Below, piece after piece: positions 10,500-22,300 of a DNA stretch of 64,000 nt. This DNA comes from Piezodorus guildinii. Taxonomy: Eukaryota > Arthropoda > Insecta > Hemiptera > Pentatomidae. The translations under genes were made by a program, and so were the position numbers. How positions within the stretch are numbered: the first letter of the stretch is position 1; the number at the start of each line of letters is the position of its first letter. The DNA is taken from assembly GCA_023052935.1 (NCBI GenBank), contig CM041293.1, positions 174,707,600-174,771,599 on the forward strand, read 5' to 3'. The notes beneath the pieces were generated by a model. It saw nothing but the letters and a program-made list of their open reading frames with translations, was not told the origin of the DNA and did not search any database.

Positions 10500-11990
10500 C
10501 AGTTCAGCTTTTATCTTTTTTCATTGAAGTAGAACGTGTCATTCTTCGGAGCATCGTATTATGAAATCGCTGAAGGTGTTTCAGTTTGCCTTCAGTTAGG
10601 TGCGTAAACAATGGCGCGCCATACATCAGTGCAGGACGTAATATGCCTTTATAGACTAAAAGTTTGAGTCTTAGTGAGAGCGCTGGGGAGGTTAGATGAT
10701 AGAGTCGGTACGATTTGGTTCTAACCAACCTTGTTTCATGATACACATGAGCAGAGAGCTTCATATGGCGATCCATCTTAATACCAAGGTATACAATAGC
10801 GTGAGAGGGTCGCTGAACTGTGCCGCCGACTCGAAAAACATTTGGTAGTCGAGATTTTTTACTTTTTTGGATAGAGAACACTATACAGTCCGTTTTTTGA
10901 TGGATTCACTCTGATGTTCAACTGCTCTAATTTCCAAACAATGGTTTGACAAACCGATTCAGCCTGGATAAGAGCTTGAGTTGGACCCACACTGGAACTG
11001 TAGACGGCTATATCATCGGCGAATGCGGCTATTATAGCGGTTTTATAGTTATAGCCTATTATGCTTGCAGTATATATATTGAACAAGACGGGAGATAGAA
11101 CTGCACCCTGAGGAGCACCCGCAAGTAAGGAGAATAGTGCGAGAATATACGTCGCGAACTCGGACTGATAGGGTTCGAGTTTCTAGGAAGGATACAATGG
11201 TACTATAGAGTTGTTCTGGGCACTCAAGATCCGCTAGCTTCTGGAAAAGGATGTAAAGAGATACGGAATCGAATGCCTTCGAGCAATCTATAGATATCAA
11301 AGCAGTTGATGCATTGTTCTTATTAAAATTGTTGCATATCTCATATTACAATTTCATTAAGTGATGTTCAGTGCTAAGGTTGTGCTTGAAAACCTGTTTG
11401 GCAATAAACTGATTGGTCTTTATTGGTCTGGGTTATCACCTGTTTTTGCCGGTTTCAACAGGGAGGAAAGTATGGCATGTTTCCATTGTACCGGAAAATA
11501 TCGGAGCTGAATACATGCATTGTAAAGGTTTGTTAAATGCACTATTTCTTTCCGGGGAAGTTGCACTCCATCATGCCTTGGTGCACGGTTGCCATTTGTT
11601 CTCCGAATAATTGCATTTAATTTGTTTGGGCTAATGAACATAAAGTTTATGCCCTTAGCCATCTTTGAGGGGTAGGTTCTGTCCCTGTCCTAGCTTCTAT
11701 ATCCTCCCGCTAGTACTTTGGCTTGTTCAAAAGATGTTAGAAGGCGGTCCTTGTCGTTTAGCCGAATCTTTGAATATTTTCTTGTAGCCGTTTTTGTTAG
11801 TTTTCCTGACATCACCATGGGTCGCTGTTCTTTATTTGCGTCGTGAGTGAGTTCAATGCCTTCTTACATGACGGTTTTTAGTACGATACCAGCTATTTTT
11901 CAGAGTCCGGGGCATTCAATTTACTTCATTATGTGCGGTGGGGGTTGGCTAAGATGAGCTGGTTTTGGCTCAAAAGTTGGTATTCTTAAT
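10500..11990 (-). mobile_element. Degenerate Jockey-clade LINE fragment
   Basis: Minus-strand blocks in broken frames: RAPRHDGVQLPRKEIVHLTN (RT start), SIDCSKAFDSVSLYILFQKL (motif A), AFADDIAVYSSS (motif C) and YLGIKMDRHMKLSAHVY. A late segment reads LVYKGILRPALMYGAPLF, and the frame ends at 10504. Multiple frameshifts make it inactive. The 3' end and TSD were not resolved. Confidence 0.75.
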
Positions 11991-12061
11991 ATTACGTCTT
12001 CGAGAAGCACATTGGTGATGCCATGTAAATAAAATAAAATACCAAAGCGAGTTATTAATAA

Positions 12062-12650
12062 AATTCCATTTTAGTTGTTTGAACTTGACGAGAACGAGGC
12101 CCGAACGTCACCTCGGCGTATTACCTATCCCTTACTATACATTAACGGACTATCTATCCATTTCCATATTACTGTTAGAAATATTTTTCTTATCTTCGAC
12201 CAAAACCTTACATGGACTAACCATGTTACCTATATCATTTGCAATTCAATCGCTACTCTTAAACTTTTTTCAAGATGGCGTGATGCACTGTCTTTTAAAG
12301 TTCGTCGGCTCCTTGTTTGTTCCCTCGTCTTCTCCCACTTTGACTATGTTCGTTGGATTGTCAGGCGAACTTGAGATGAATACCCAAAGCCCATCCTACG
12401 TTCTTGACCTACTCATCATTTGTTCATCAGTACATTCGTTTATCACAAGATCTCAGCCACTATCCTCTATTTTCCTTCTCATCGAACATCATCCTTTATA
12501 AAATCCTTTAGTTTGTGTGCCACCTCACTTTGGAACTCCATACCTACCTCTATACGCAAAGCATCATCTTTAACCTCACTTAAAAACAAATTATTCCATC
12601 ATCTCCTCAGTTATCAATTTTCCGAATAATTGTATACAAAATTAAGAACA
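12062..12650 (+). mobile_element. Jockey-like LINE 3' fragment
   Basis: Two overlapping frames give YLSISILLLEI and QNLTWTNHVTYIICNSIATL, then FSHFDY and ATSLWNSIPTSIRKASSLTS. This is the same late-RT region as at 4985-5620 and 28990-29790. Frameshifted and truncated at its 5' side. Confidence 0.75.
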
Positions 12651-13800
12651 ATAGTCATATTTCACTCTAAAATGAGGAACACTACAAAAACTTTTCTTTT
12701 TTCTTTCTATGATTTTACGATATTAGTGTGAGGTACAATTATAGTATCTCAGCATGCACATGTGTTTAGTATTATACAATCATAAATCAATGTACTATTG
12801 TCGTTGTATTTACTACTTTATAAAAAATGTAAGTAGTAGTTGTATGTCGTTCAAGTAATCGTATTTACCATTTGTATAAATAATATAAGTATAACCTTAA
12901 GTTCGCTGTAAAGAGTTATTAACCACTTTATAATGTTAGAAGGAAGGTATACAATAGTACAATAACTCTTTACAAACATAAAAAATACGTTAAAAACAAG
13001 TGCATTATAGAATAGTAGTGAATTCCGAATACTTTTGACACTCACTGTAGTAGTTTTTGGAAGAATATAACGCGCGGTAAGTTGGTAACAGTCACTATAA
13101 CCTTCCTTATTCAGAGTTATATATATTTCCTTATTCTCCCTTTGAGAATTATATTTCTTCGTTGGTTCATTACATTGATTATCTATTATTCATAAAGAAA
13201 GTAAATATTCAAAGAACAATTTATCTATTTATGGCTCTATAATAAGAAAGTACGTAATTATGAAGTGTGTTTTTACTATTTGTGTGTCTTGTATTTACTA
13301 TTTGTGTTAATTTAGCAACTTCATCTATATTATTAACTAAGTGTTAACAATTTAAATACGGAGCCTGATAAATAAATATCTTTTGTGCTTTTATTTTACA
13401 TATTAAAATCAACAATTACAGTTAGATCAGGCCCGGGTTTTCCTCTCATATTAAGCGAGTTCCTGGAATGCTAATTCCAACTATATGTTGGAACGAATAC
13501 CATTATTCTATTAAAATGTGAGTTTCTAGAATTTTTTAAACTAAATTTACGTTGCTGCAAGAAGAAATACTATAAAAAAAAACTTAATTTAATAGACAAT
13601 CTACAAGAACCAAAGCGACGCAACTAAGTTATTTAAAACAGTCTAAAAATTTATTACTAGGTTAAAACAATTGATCAAAATAACAGTGGTGATTCAAGAC
13701 ATGCTAAATGAACCAATTAAAATGCACAAAATGAAAAAAGCAATAAATTATTGGTAATATATATATATGGTAACGGCGTTTGGTGCTTCTACTGTATAGT
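12651..13800. other. AT-rich non-coding stretch with a possible Tc1-like terminal motif
   Basis: No gene recognised. Near 13018-13050 is GAATTCCGAATACTTTTGAC followed by ACTCACTGTAG. Its reverse complement resembles Tc1/mariner inverted-repeat ends, and a close copy lies at 31788-31817. No partner end was located for either, so this is a weak lead only. Confidence 0.35.
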
Positions 13801-13801
13801 A

Positions 13802-14000
13802 GGATATATAGTACCTTTTGAATGACATGAAATGAAGGTTATCTGTTCACAGAGGATATAGTACCTTTTGGAATGACATGAAATGAAAGGTTATCTGTTC
13901 ACAGAGAATATAGTACCTTTGGATGACATGAAATGAAAGGTTATCTGTTCACAGGATATAGTACCTTTTGGAAGGAAATGAAATGTGGATTTAGTACCTT
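13802..14000 (+). repeat. About 52-bp minisatellite, roughly 3.6 copies
   Basis: The unit contains GATATAGTACCTTTTGGAAT, then GACATGAAATGAAAGG and TTATCTGTTCACAG. It continues into a related unique segment to about 14210 that is repeated in inverse orientation at 61630-61850. Confidence 0.85.
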
Positions 14001-14210
14001 TTGGAATGAAATGCAATTTTTAAATACGGTTTTAAAGGATTTTTATGTTTTTTAGATAATATCTGATGACGAATCTAGATAGAACTAAAACATTAGAATA
14101 CAAATATGTCAAAACTTTCGATTCGATCAATTTCGAAAAAAATGTCCTTCAGTACCTTTTGGAAATCAACGTCTCTATTGTTGTTTAGGTATTTCCCAAT
14201 AAAACACTCA

Positions 14211-14883
14211 CTGTTAAATTTTACACTTTTAATTACCAAAACACATTACATTATAACAACAAAGGCAGTAAGTACCACATTGTACAGCAATCTACATAAG
14301 GTTAAACTCAATCTCTTATAACACACCCAGAGGTTAAAATAGTTAACACAGAGGTTCAAAAATAATCGATTTTATAATAAATTATGTTTTCACTTTGACA
14401 ATTGTCACCATCGCAATACATTTCCATACTCTATATTTCATATATAGATAAGTGAGAGTAAAAAATATGAATGCATTATACACAAATGTGTCTACGATGG
14501 TATAACCTTTTTTTCACCTGATTTACTTATTCAAGCACTTTTACCACATATCTATCTCTCCTCCCTCTCATTTTTGATTAATAAAACATAATACACAGCT
14601 CACGTAACTATCAATACATAAATATTGGTGAATAAAAAATTCTATCTTAGTTACATCCACATTCGAGTAACTCCTTCAAAAAGAGAGCCTACCTGGAAAA
14701 GATATGATGAAGAAAAACGGTAATTTATCAGAATTACTTTGAAATTATATTGCTAGTTTCTATTATAGCTATATTCTATTTTTTTGTTTGGTTCTTATAA
14801 TATGCAAAATTACCAGAATTAATATTTTTTAAGGAAAACGTTATTTTAAAAGTTAAGAGAATTTTATAACTCCGGAATTAGCT
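14211..14883. other. AT-rich stretch with one partial Q-family segment
   Basis: No gene seen. 14395-14465 carries a diverged CATCGCAATACATTTCC followed by ATATATAGATAAGTGAGAGT, the end motif of the Q repeat family. Confidence 0.5.
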
Positions 14884-15102
14884 TAGTCTCAAAGACTTAA
14901 ATTCTACATCGATATAGCGAGTTTAATCAAAATCTCGGACCGTTTTCGAGAAAATCGAAAAAAGGTGCAAAATGCATGGTATAAAGTGGATCTTCTGGTA
15001 AGCTCATGTTAATGAAAAAGGTTTTGTAACGTCTCGGGCGTATATTTGTCTTAAATATGATATTTCAGTTTCAGAGGACTTACCGTTTCCGCCCGGGAGT
15101 TA

Positions 15103-15140
<38 letters not shown>

Positions 15141-15290
15141 AGACCTTTTAGCGGGACTTGGTTATTTGGACACAAAGGACTCTAAAAAGTGTATTTTCGT
15201 TAAAAACTGGAATACGAAAATTATCACGATCGCAATACTTCCCCTTACTATATATAGTAATTGAAAGTAAAACGCTACAAATTATTACAC
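14884..15290 (+). repeat. Q-family dispersed repeat with (AC)n tract
   Basis: Contains ACATCGATATAGCGAGTTTA near 14907, then GGTGCAAAATGCATGG and a CCGTTTCCGCCCGGGAGTTA block. An (AC)n microsatellite at 15104-15140 follows, then TCACGATCGCAATACTT near 15216. The same blocks occur in the same order at other Q copies. No coding capacity was seen. Confidence 0.7.
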
Positions 15291-15544
15291 AATGGATTAT
15301 TTCTTCCAAATAACAATATTAGGATATAACTGTTTATATAGCTGTTGTTAGGCAATTAAGTAATATGAAAAGCAATAATTCAAAGCATCATACCATATCA
15401 CTACCGCTGATTTAAAAAACGCAATATCTAAGCTGGTTTTTAACCGATTTCAATGAATCTTTTTCCAAGTCCAAAATTTAATTTTCAAGTGTGACACAAA
15501 AAGCAAAAATCATCTTCCTCATCTAATATTCTCAACTGTCAACT

Positions 15545-15690
15545 AAACTCCATCATTATATATAGTAAGGGATAGTATTGCGATAAAAAAAAAATTCGAA
15601 TTCCAGTATTCACTGCAAATGCACGTTTTAGGGTCCCCTTTGAATCCAAATGACTAAGTCCCACAAAAAGACCTGCGCCTGTATGGTAAG
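15545..15690 (-). repeat. Q-family repeat, reverse orientation
   Basis: Reads ATATATAGTAAGGGATAGTATTGCG, then CGTTTTAGGGTCCCC and CAAATGACTAAGTCCC: the reverse complement of the end of the 14884-15290 copy. The adjacent upstream segment (15510-15556) resembles 42648-42692. Confidence 0.65.
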
Positions 15691-16236
15691 TCTAGTTCAA
15701 GAACGATAAGTTTTATAAAACTGAAATTTGATATTTGAGAAGAGTTTATGCCCGCGATGTTTCAGCAACTGTTTTACTTTTCTTTATACAAACTTGCATA
15801 AGGTAATGGAGAGCTAAGGAAAGCGGATATAACGAGGTAATTAATTTTAATAATAATTTATATTGTCAAATTATTTAATCTAAAACTCAATGTAATTCTT
15901 TTCCCTTTTTTTTTAACTCTAACTTTATTTACAAGTTCTTAAATTGATTTTATTAACGAAGGTAAACGAAAGTCGTGTGTTGCGCGCATCATATTTTGTA
16001 TTATTTTATTTAAATCTGCCGTTAATTTTGGTACACGCTTTATAAGGGAAAGTATTGTGATCGTATTTTTTTTTCAAAATTGTCCAAATAGATTAGTCGA
16101 AGTTGTGTATTGCGCATACAATTTTAGTTTTTAATATAACTCAAGGGATCATCTTCTTTGTATATAATTTAATTTTAATTTAAAAAACAACAGAATTATT
16201 GAGCGATTAAAACAAACTTTGTAATTTGTTTTTCAG

Positions 16237-16326
16237 ATTATGCAGACCCAGAGGATGAAAAACATTTTAAAATTGGTTTTAAGAAAAACTATGGAATTTG
16301 GTTGATTTTTGGAGGCTTATTCTTAG
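16237..16326 (+). CDS. Odorant receptor B, N-terminal exon
   Basis: 90-nt exon after TTTTTCAG and before GTATTT. The frame gives YADPEDEKHFKIGFKKNYG, then IWLIFGGLFL and the first base of a Gly codon completed by 27180-27181. An acidic N-terminus followed by the first hydrophobic segment suits this receptor family. The splice assignment is inferred from phase and from reading continuity over a 10.8-kb intron. Confidence 0.7.
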
Positions 16327-19300
16327 GTATTTCTTGTATCTTATTTACATTTAACAATATATAAAACAATATATACACTATGTATAACAACATATAATAA
16401 TAATAACAGGCCTACCGAATTCAAAGATTCAATGCTGATACCACCGTATGTACCGTGTGTATATACTATCTACACAGACTCGTCAAATGATCACCGTTCA
16501 AGCCCAAGCACCTGAGATCAGCCTTAACACAATCCTCCCATCTATTCACAGGATACAAGCTCCGCAATTCCGCGTTGTGCAACCTAATAAACTCCCCAGT
16601 GGCCTCATCTCTCTATGCCTAAAGTATGCCCTAATATATCAATATCACCAAGATAGAATAGAATAGAATAGAAGATAAAAGGGCAAGAGAAGATGTCTCA
16701 GCGCTCATTGTTCCCACATTTTTCGAGAGAACGAGAGTTGGCCTACGACTTCGCATCATTGCAGAATCTTGCAGATCTCCACTCCAGCTGCTACGCTTCT
16801 CATCACCTCAATTCACATTCTTCACTCAATGGAAATCCTTGATGTCTCATATATTCTTCATGGAAATACGGAAGAAATATTATGTTCATGCTCTGCAACC
16901 TAGGATGATAAGTGTAGGACACGCTACAAATTTGTAATAAAGTCAGGGAACCTCTACATATTGATAGTGAAGAGATTGCTACTACTAGACCAATGGTCCG
17001 CAGGATGAGTCACATACAATTATCCAGGCCAGGGCAGACTTTACAAAGGCCGTAACATTTGTTGCACCATAAAGATGCTGGAAATCATTCAGCTGATTTT
17101 TTTAGTTTTTGTTACTGTATTCAAGAAACTTTTTCTTTCCTATTATTTTCTACGTCTAAAACACTTTGATTTTCATTCATGTTTTTTATCTCGTAGATTG
17201 TATTTCGTTCGTTGTTTATTTACTATTCTGACATTCCCACGATATATTTTCTTTGTTCTGGCTGGAGCGATAATATGTTGAAGTTTTATTGTGACACATC
17301 GCTGTCATTCAACAATATGTAATTTTTATTAATATTGTATTTATGTAAAATAGATTTATCTAATTTAGGTGGGCGGTTTGTTCGCGTAACATGTACGCTC
17401 AATTTAATAATGTGCCACAAGCGGCCATATTTTGTTATAAAAACATATGGTAAGAAGAGTGCACGCTACACACCATCTCTTTCTTCTTTTCTGAGTAAGC
17501 TGCGACAAGAATGCAGTAGAAGAAGAAAAGGTCGCCCTAGGCTGGACGAAAAGGCGGGGATGATGAAGAGATGAAACGAGATAAACACCGTATCCACCAT
17601 ACCAAGAAGCGATTATCTAGCCCACCTCAATGGTAACCCATAACCTAATCTAATTGTTCAAATACACCAATATTTAATCCCAACAGTTTTTCTTTCACTT
17701 ATTAAATATAGTCCACTTGTTCTAGCTGCTACTTGGTCTAATCCTTATCATTCTTCATAATGATGATTAGATCAAACAGTTTAATGGTCCCCCGGGCCGG
17801 ATATCTAACAGTTTAATGATCCTCCGTGCCTAGATGTTTAAAAGTTTTTATGTTCTACCGTGTAAAGTTTCAATCAGTTCATTATTCAAGTAAATATAGA
17901 TAAAGTATTGGTGTATTTATTTATAATCACAAGGAATATATTCTAAGGTTTTAAGATTAAAATTCAAAGTCATGTTCAAAATCCTTATCTTTCTTCATAA
18001 TGATGGTTAGATCAAACAGAAAGTAACCAATGGTCTTGAGACTAGAGTCTTAGAGCAAAAAAATTCACAACAGAATTAAATTAATAAAATGAAAAAAGAA
18101 AATAACTCAAAAGATAACTTCTAATAAAAATAACTTAAAAGATAACTTCTAATAAAAATGTGCAAACAAGAAAAAAAAACTATACACATATGTATATGTT
18201 TAAATGAGAATATAGAATAATATATAATAAAAAATATAATAACATTATAAATAAAAATTAAATATATACAGTTTAAAAATAAAATGTAATTACAATGCTA
18301 TTATATGTTTGTAAAATTATATATAATTCAATCCTAATTCTTTGAAAAGATAATCTTTTCGAATAACATTTGCTGCTGAATGTATCCATGAATATAAAAG
18401 TTGAATAAATAAATACACGTATCTGTCTGCATTATTTGTGAATTTTTCCTGAAATTTGCATCTAATTGGGATTATTTAGGAATTGAATTGACAGGAAATG
18501 GCTGAATAGACAGAATTTAAATGTTGAAAGAGTTTGGGAGTCACGGATGTTAGAAGGAATGGAGTTCCATAGGGATGCTGACCGGATTGAGAATGATCTA
18601 TCGAAGGCTGTGATCGATGGGACGTTATATATAGATCACGAGCGAGCGTTACGGGAACGAACGGAGGATTTGAATTTAAGGAGATCCGAGATGTAAAACG
18701 GACACCGTGATTGGATAACGTGGTAGCGGAAGGATACTAGGAAGTACTTACAGTATAACTCTTCGTTAAATCGAGTGATAGAGGTGTCCATGGATTTCCC
18801 AAAGATGAAACGTATAAAGCAATCAAGCATTCGTTTTAGGTTTGCCTCGAGATCCCCAGAGACACCCCCATACACCGTACAGCAGTAGTCAAAGTGGGTC
18901 CCGTGTGGAGTTCCTAGAGCTTCCATCGGGCGCCTCCCCAGGTGGCGGATAGGGGAAAGCTCACCAGATTTGGTGGGTACCGGGGAAATAAAATACCCGG
19001 GGCGGACCAAAACTAGACAAATTCAGGCGTGACGGTTCCTAGAATAGGCGGCGACCTGGTCGCGTCTGTTCCTCAGGTTAGAGGCGGCTGAATCACACCT
19101 GGCAGGAGGTATAAAATGCAAAAATATAACTATGAGATGATAGAGCAGGAGATTTTACTTACGGTGCAGGGGCTCGGAACCCCAGTACCGGCGTCGGCAG
19201 AGGTTGAGAAAGCGGGACACCCGACGTCGTTATCAAGCCACCGCAATGAAACAACTTTAAATTTTGATAGAGCTGAGATATCATCAGGTACTACTACAAC

Positions 19301-22300
19301 GTTGGAGCTCTGCAAGGATGAGTGGACAACGCTGGTTAAAGAAGTCCAGGGTTTACAGACATACATCCAGTCGAAGCATAATGTCCATGGAGAGATTAAG
19401 GAATATGCCTGTAGAATCCTGAACCAGTTGATGTCACTGGAGTGCAAATTCAAAGCTCGGGAGGATGCACAAAGTATGGTGGATATCTGCACCCAAACCG
19501 TGCCATCGGTACCCACAGTAAATAATAAACGACAGAATCAGGATTTCCAGGGTTCAACGACTCACGAGAATGGATCAGCAAAAAGAGATCAACCAAAGGC
19601 GATGGTTCCAAGGAAGCAGGCTAAGGCACCAAGTGGCCCTCCAAGCCCCATAGCGGAGCAGACTCAACAATCCATAATAGCCTCAACAGCCTCAGTTGAA
19701 AGATGGCAAACAGTCACGAACCAGAAAAAGAGAGGAAATCGGCGCCCACGCCCAAAACCACCGAGCCCGGATAATTAAGGTTAAGGAAGGCACCACATAT
19801 GCAGACACACTCCGCAAAGTGCGAGCTGATCCATCCTTGAAAGATATGAGCTCCAATATTAACAGGGTTCGCAAAAATGAGGCGGGAAATCTCCTGATAC
19901 AGTTGAATAGGGAAACAAAAGGGGTCTCTCTGGAGAGAATGAAGGAAACCCTAGAGGGAGCATTGGGGTCAGAGGCCGAAGTTAGGGCTTGGAGACAGGA
20001 ATCGTTAATTGAAATAAGAGACCTGGACGCTCTAACATCTAAAGAAGAGGTCGCTGAGGCTCTCTCCACATTAATAGAGGAAGAGAATATAAAGCCAACC
20101 GCTGTATTGTCGATCCGCTCGGCATACGCTGGAACAAGGACGGCAGTTATTGCTTTGCCAGTCGCGCAGGCTAGGAAAGCAATTGCCAAAGGAAGAATCA
20201 GGGTCGGATTAGTGATCAGTAGGATTCGGGAAAAAATCCGACTACAGCGCTGCTACCGGTGTTGGAACTTTGGACATTTTGCCAGGCAATGCAAAGGACC
20301 CGACCGAACGAAATGTTGTCGCAGGTGCTGCGAAGAGGGCCATCTAGCTTGAATTGCACAAAGAGTCCGTCTTGCGCTCTCTGCCTCGGAGGAGGCGATA
20401 GTGGACATCTGTGTGGCGGCAGCAGATGCCCAGCATTACAGCGCGCCTTAGAAGAACAAAGGAGTGGAAGAAGTCGCCCCATATGAGAGTCCTCCAACTG
20501 AATCTGAATCACTGCGAAGCCGCACAGGATATCCTATGGCAAACAGTGAAAGAGCTAAAAATTGATGTCGCTATCTTGAGTGAACAGTATAAAAATGTAG
20601 ATAGTAATTCTTGGTTATCCGACACTACGGATCGTGCGGCAATTTGGGCAGGTGAACCAAATTTCATAGAAGAAACACCGCGAGCTCCGACATATGGTTT
20701 CGTTTGGGCCAAGATAAAGCATCTATACTTGTACAGTTGCTATGCCCCACCGAACACTGCAATTGAAGAATATGAAGCTCTTTTAGATAGCATAGTGAGA
20801 GACGCCACAGGACGTAGACCTGTAGTAATTGCCGGAGACTTCAATGCCTGGGCATTAGAATGGGGTAGCAAGTCGACCAATCGACGAGGCGAAGTCTTAT
20901 TAGAAGCCTTTGCCCAGATGGACGACCTCGTACTGGTTAATACAGGGACGGAGCCTACATTTGTGAAGGGAAGCAGGTCTTCCATTATAGACTTAACATT
21001 TGTAAGTGACTGCCTACACCCTACTATTGGCTGGCAGGTCTGTGACTTATACACCCACAGCGACCACCAGGCCATATTGATCACTCTGGGCAACCGGGAA
21101 CGAATGACAATAAGGCAGGATAATGGTACTGTAAGATGGAAAAGTAGGACATTTGACAGAGAATCATTCAAAATTATGATGGAGAGCCCGTGTGGGCTGT
21201 CAGGCAGCGCGGAGGATAAGGCTCACCAGCTAGTAGATCTGATCCACACAGCTTGTGACGCGTCTATGGTGCGCAGCAACGCATGCATGGGTCGACATCC
21301 GGTCTACTGGGGGAACGACCATATCGCTGACTGTCGGACACGGTGTCACGCATCGAGAAGAAGGTACCAGCGTGCAAGAGGTAGCCCTCAGTTCCGAATT
21401 TTACAAGAGGAATTCAAAACTGCGAGGCGCGAACTACGGCGTGCAATCAAGTTGAGTAAGAGGAAATGCTGGAAGGAACTCTGCGAAGAGGTGGACGAGG
21501 ATCCATGGGGAAGGCCATATAGGACCGTCATGAAGAAATTGAAGGGCAGCTCTACGAGATCGCCAACGTGTCCTGTGGCTGTGCAGAAAATCGTTGCTTC
21601 TCTTTTTCCTGAACAAGAAGAGCTTGAGGATTCAGTGCAGGTGCAGCCATTTGACGCACCATCCGTAACTGCTGAGGAGCTGAAGGATGTCTGCTCAAGC
21701 CTTCATACTGGTAAAGCCCCAGGTTTGGATGGCATCCCGAACGTGGCACTAAAGGTGGCAATGGAGACCAAGCCGGAACTTTTTCAGGACGTCTTCAGTT
21801 CCTGTTTAAGTGAGGGATCCTTTCCGCGACCATGGAAAAGGCAGCGCCTTGTACTGGTTCCAAAAGGCAAAGGAAACCCCTCAGAACCCTCAGCATATAG
21901 ACCGATATGTCTGCTGGACACAACCGGCAAGGTCTTAGAGAAAATAATAGCCAGCAGAATACAAGAGATCACCGAAGGAGTAGAGGGCCTATCGAACAAT
22001 CAATTTGGCTTCAGAAAAGCGAGATCCACGCTGGACGCAATTACCCTGGTGATTGAAACTGCCCAGAAAGCTATTGCGGGGAAGAGGTGGAGAAGAGGTG
22101 CGAAATGTTATTGTGCCGTCGTCACATTAGATGTGAGAAACGCGTTTAACACGGCAAGATGGAACTGCATTCTTAGAGCTTTGCAGAAAATGGGCGTTCC
22201 CATGTACCTCAGGAGCATTATCAGAAATTATTTCGCAGACAGGATCCTGATATGCTCAACAGAGGACGGCCCAAAGACGTTCAGGGTGAATGGTGGAGTA

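Noticed and set aside
14106..14321. 71-codon frame starting MSKLSIRSISKK as a possible receptor B first exon
   Set aside because: It lies in a dispersed repeat found again at 61.6 kb, and no donor site in the required phase was seen.
15700..15850. Candidate first exon of receptor B ending at a GTAATT donor near 15835
   Set aside because: Every ATG frame tried meets a stop before the donor or ends in the wrong phase.
17075..17281. 68-codon hydrophobic frame (MLEIIQLIFLVFV...) as a membrane protein
   Set aside because: AT-rich sequence produces such hydrophobic frames by chance; no splice or family support.
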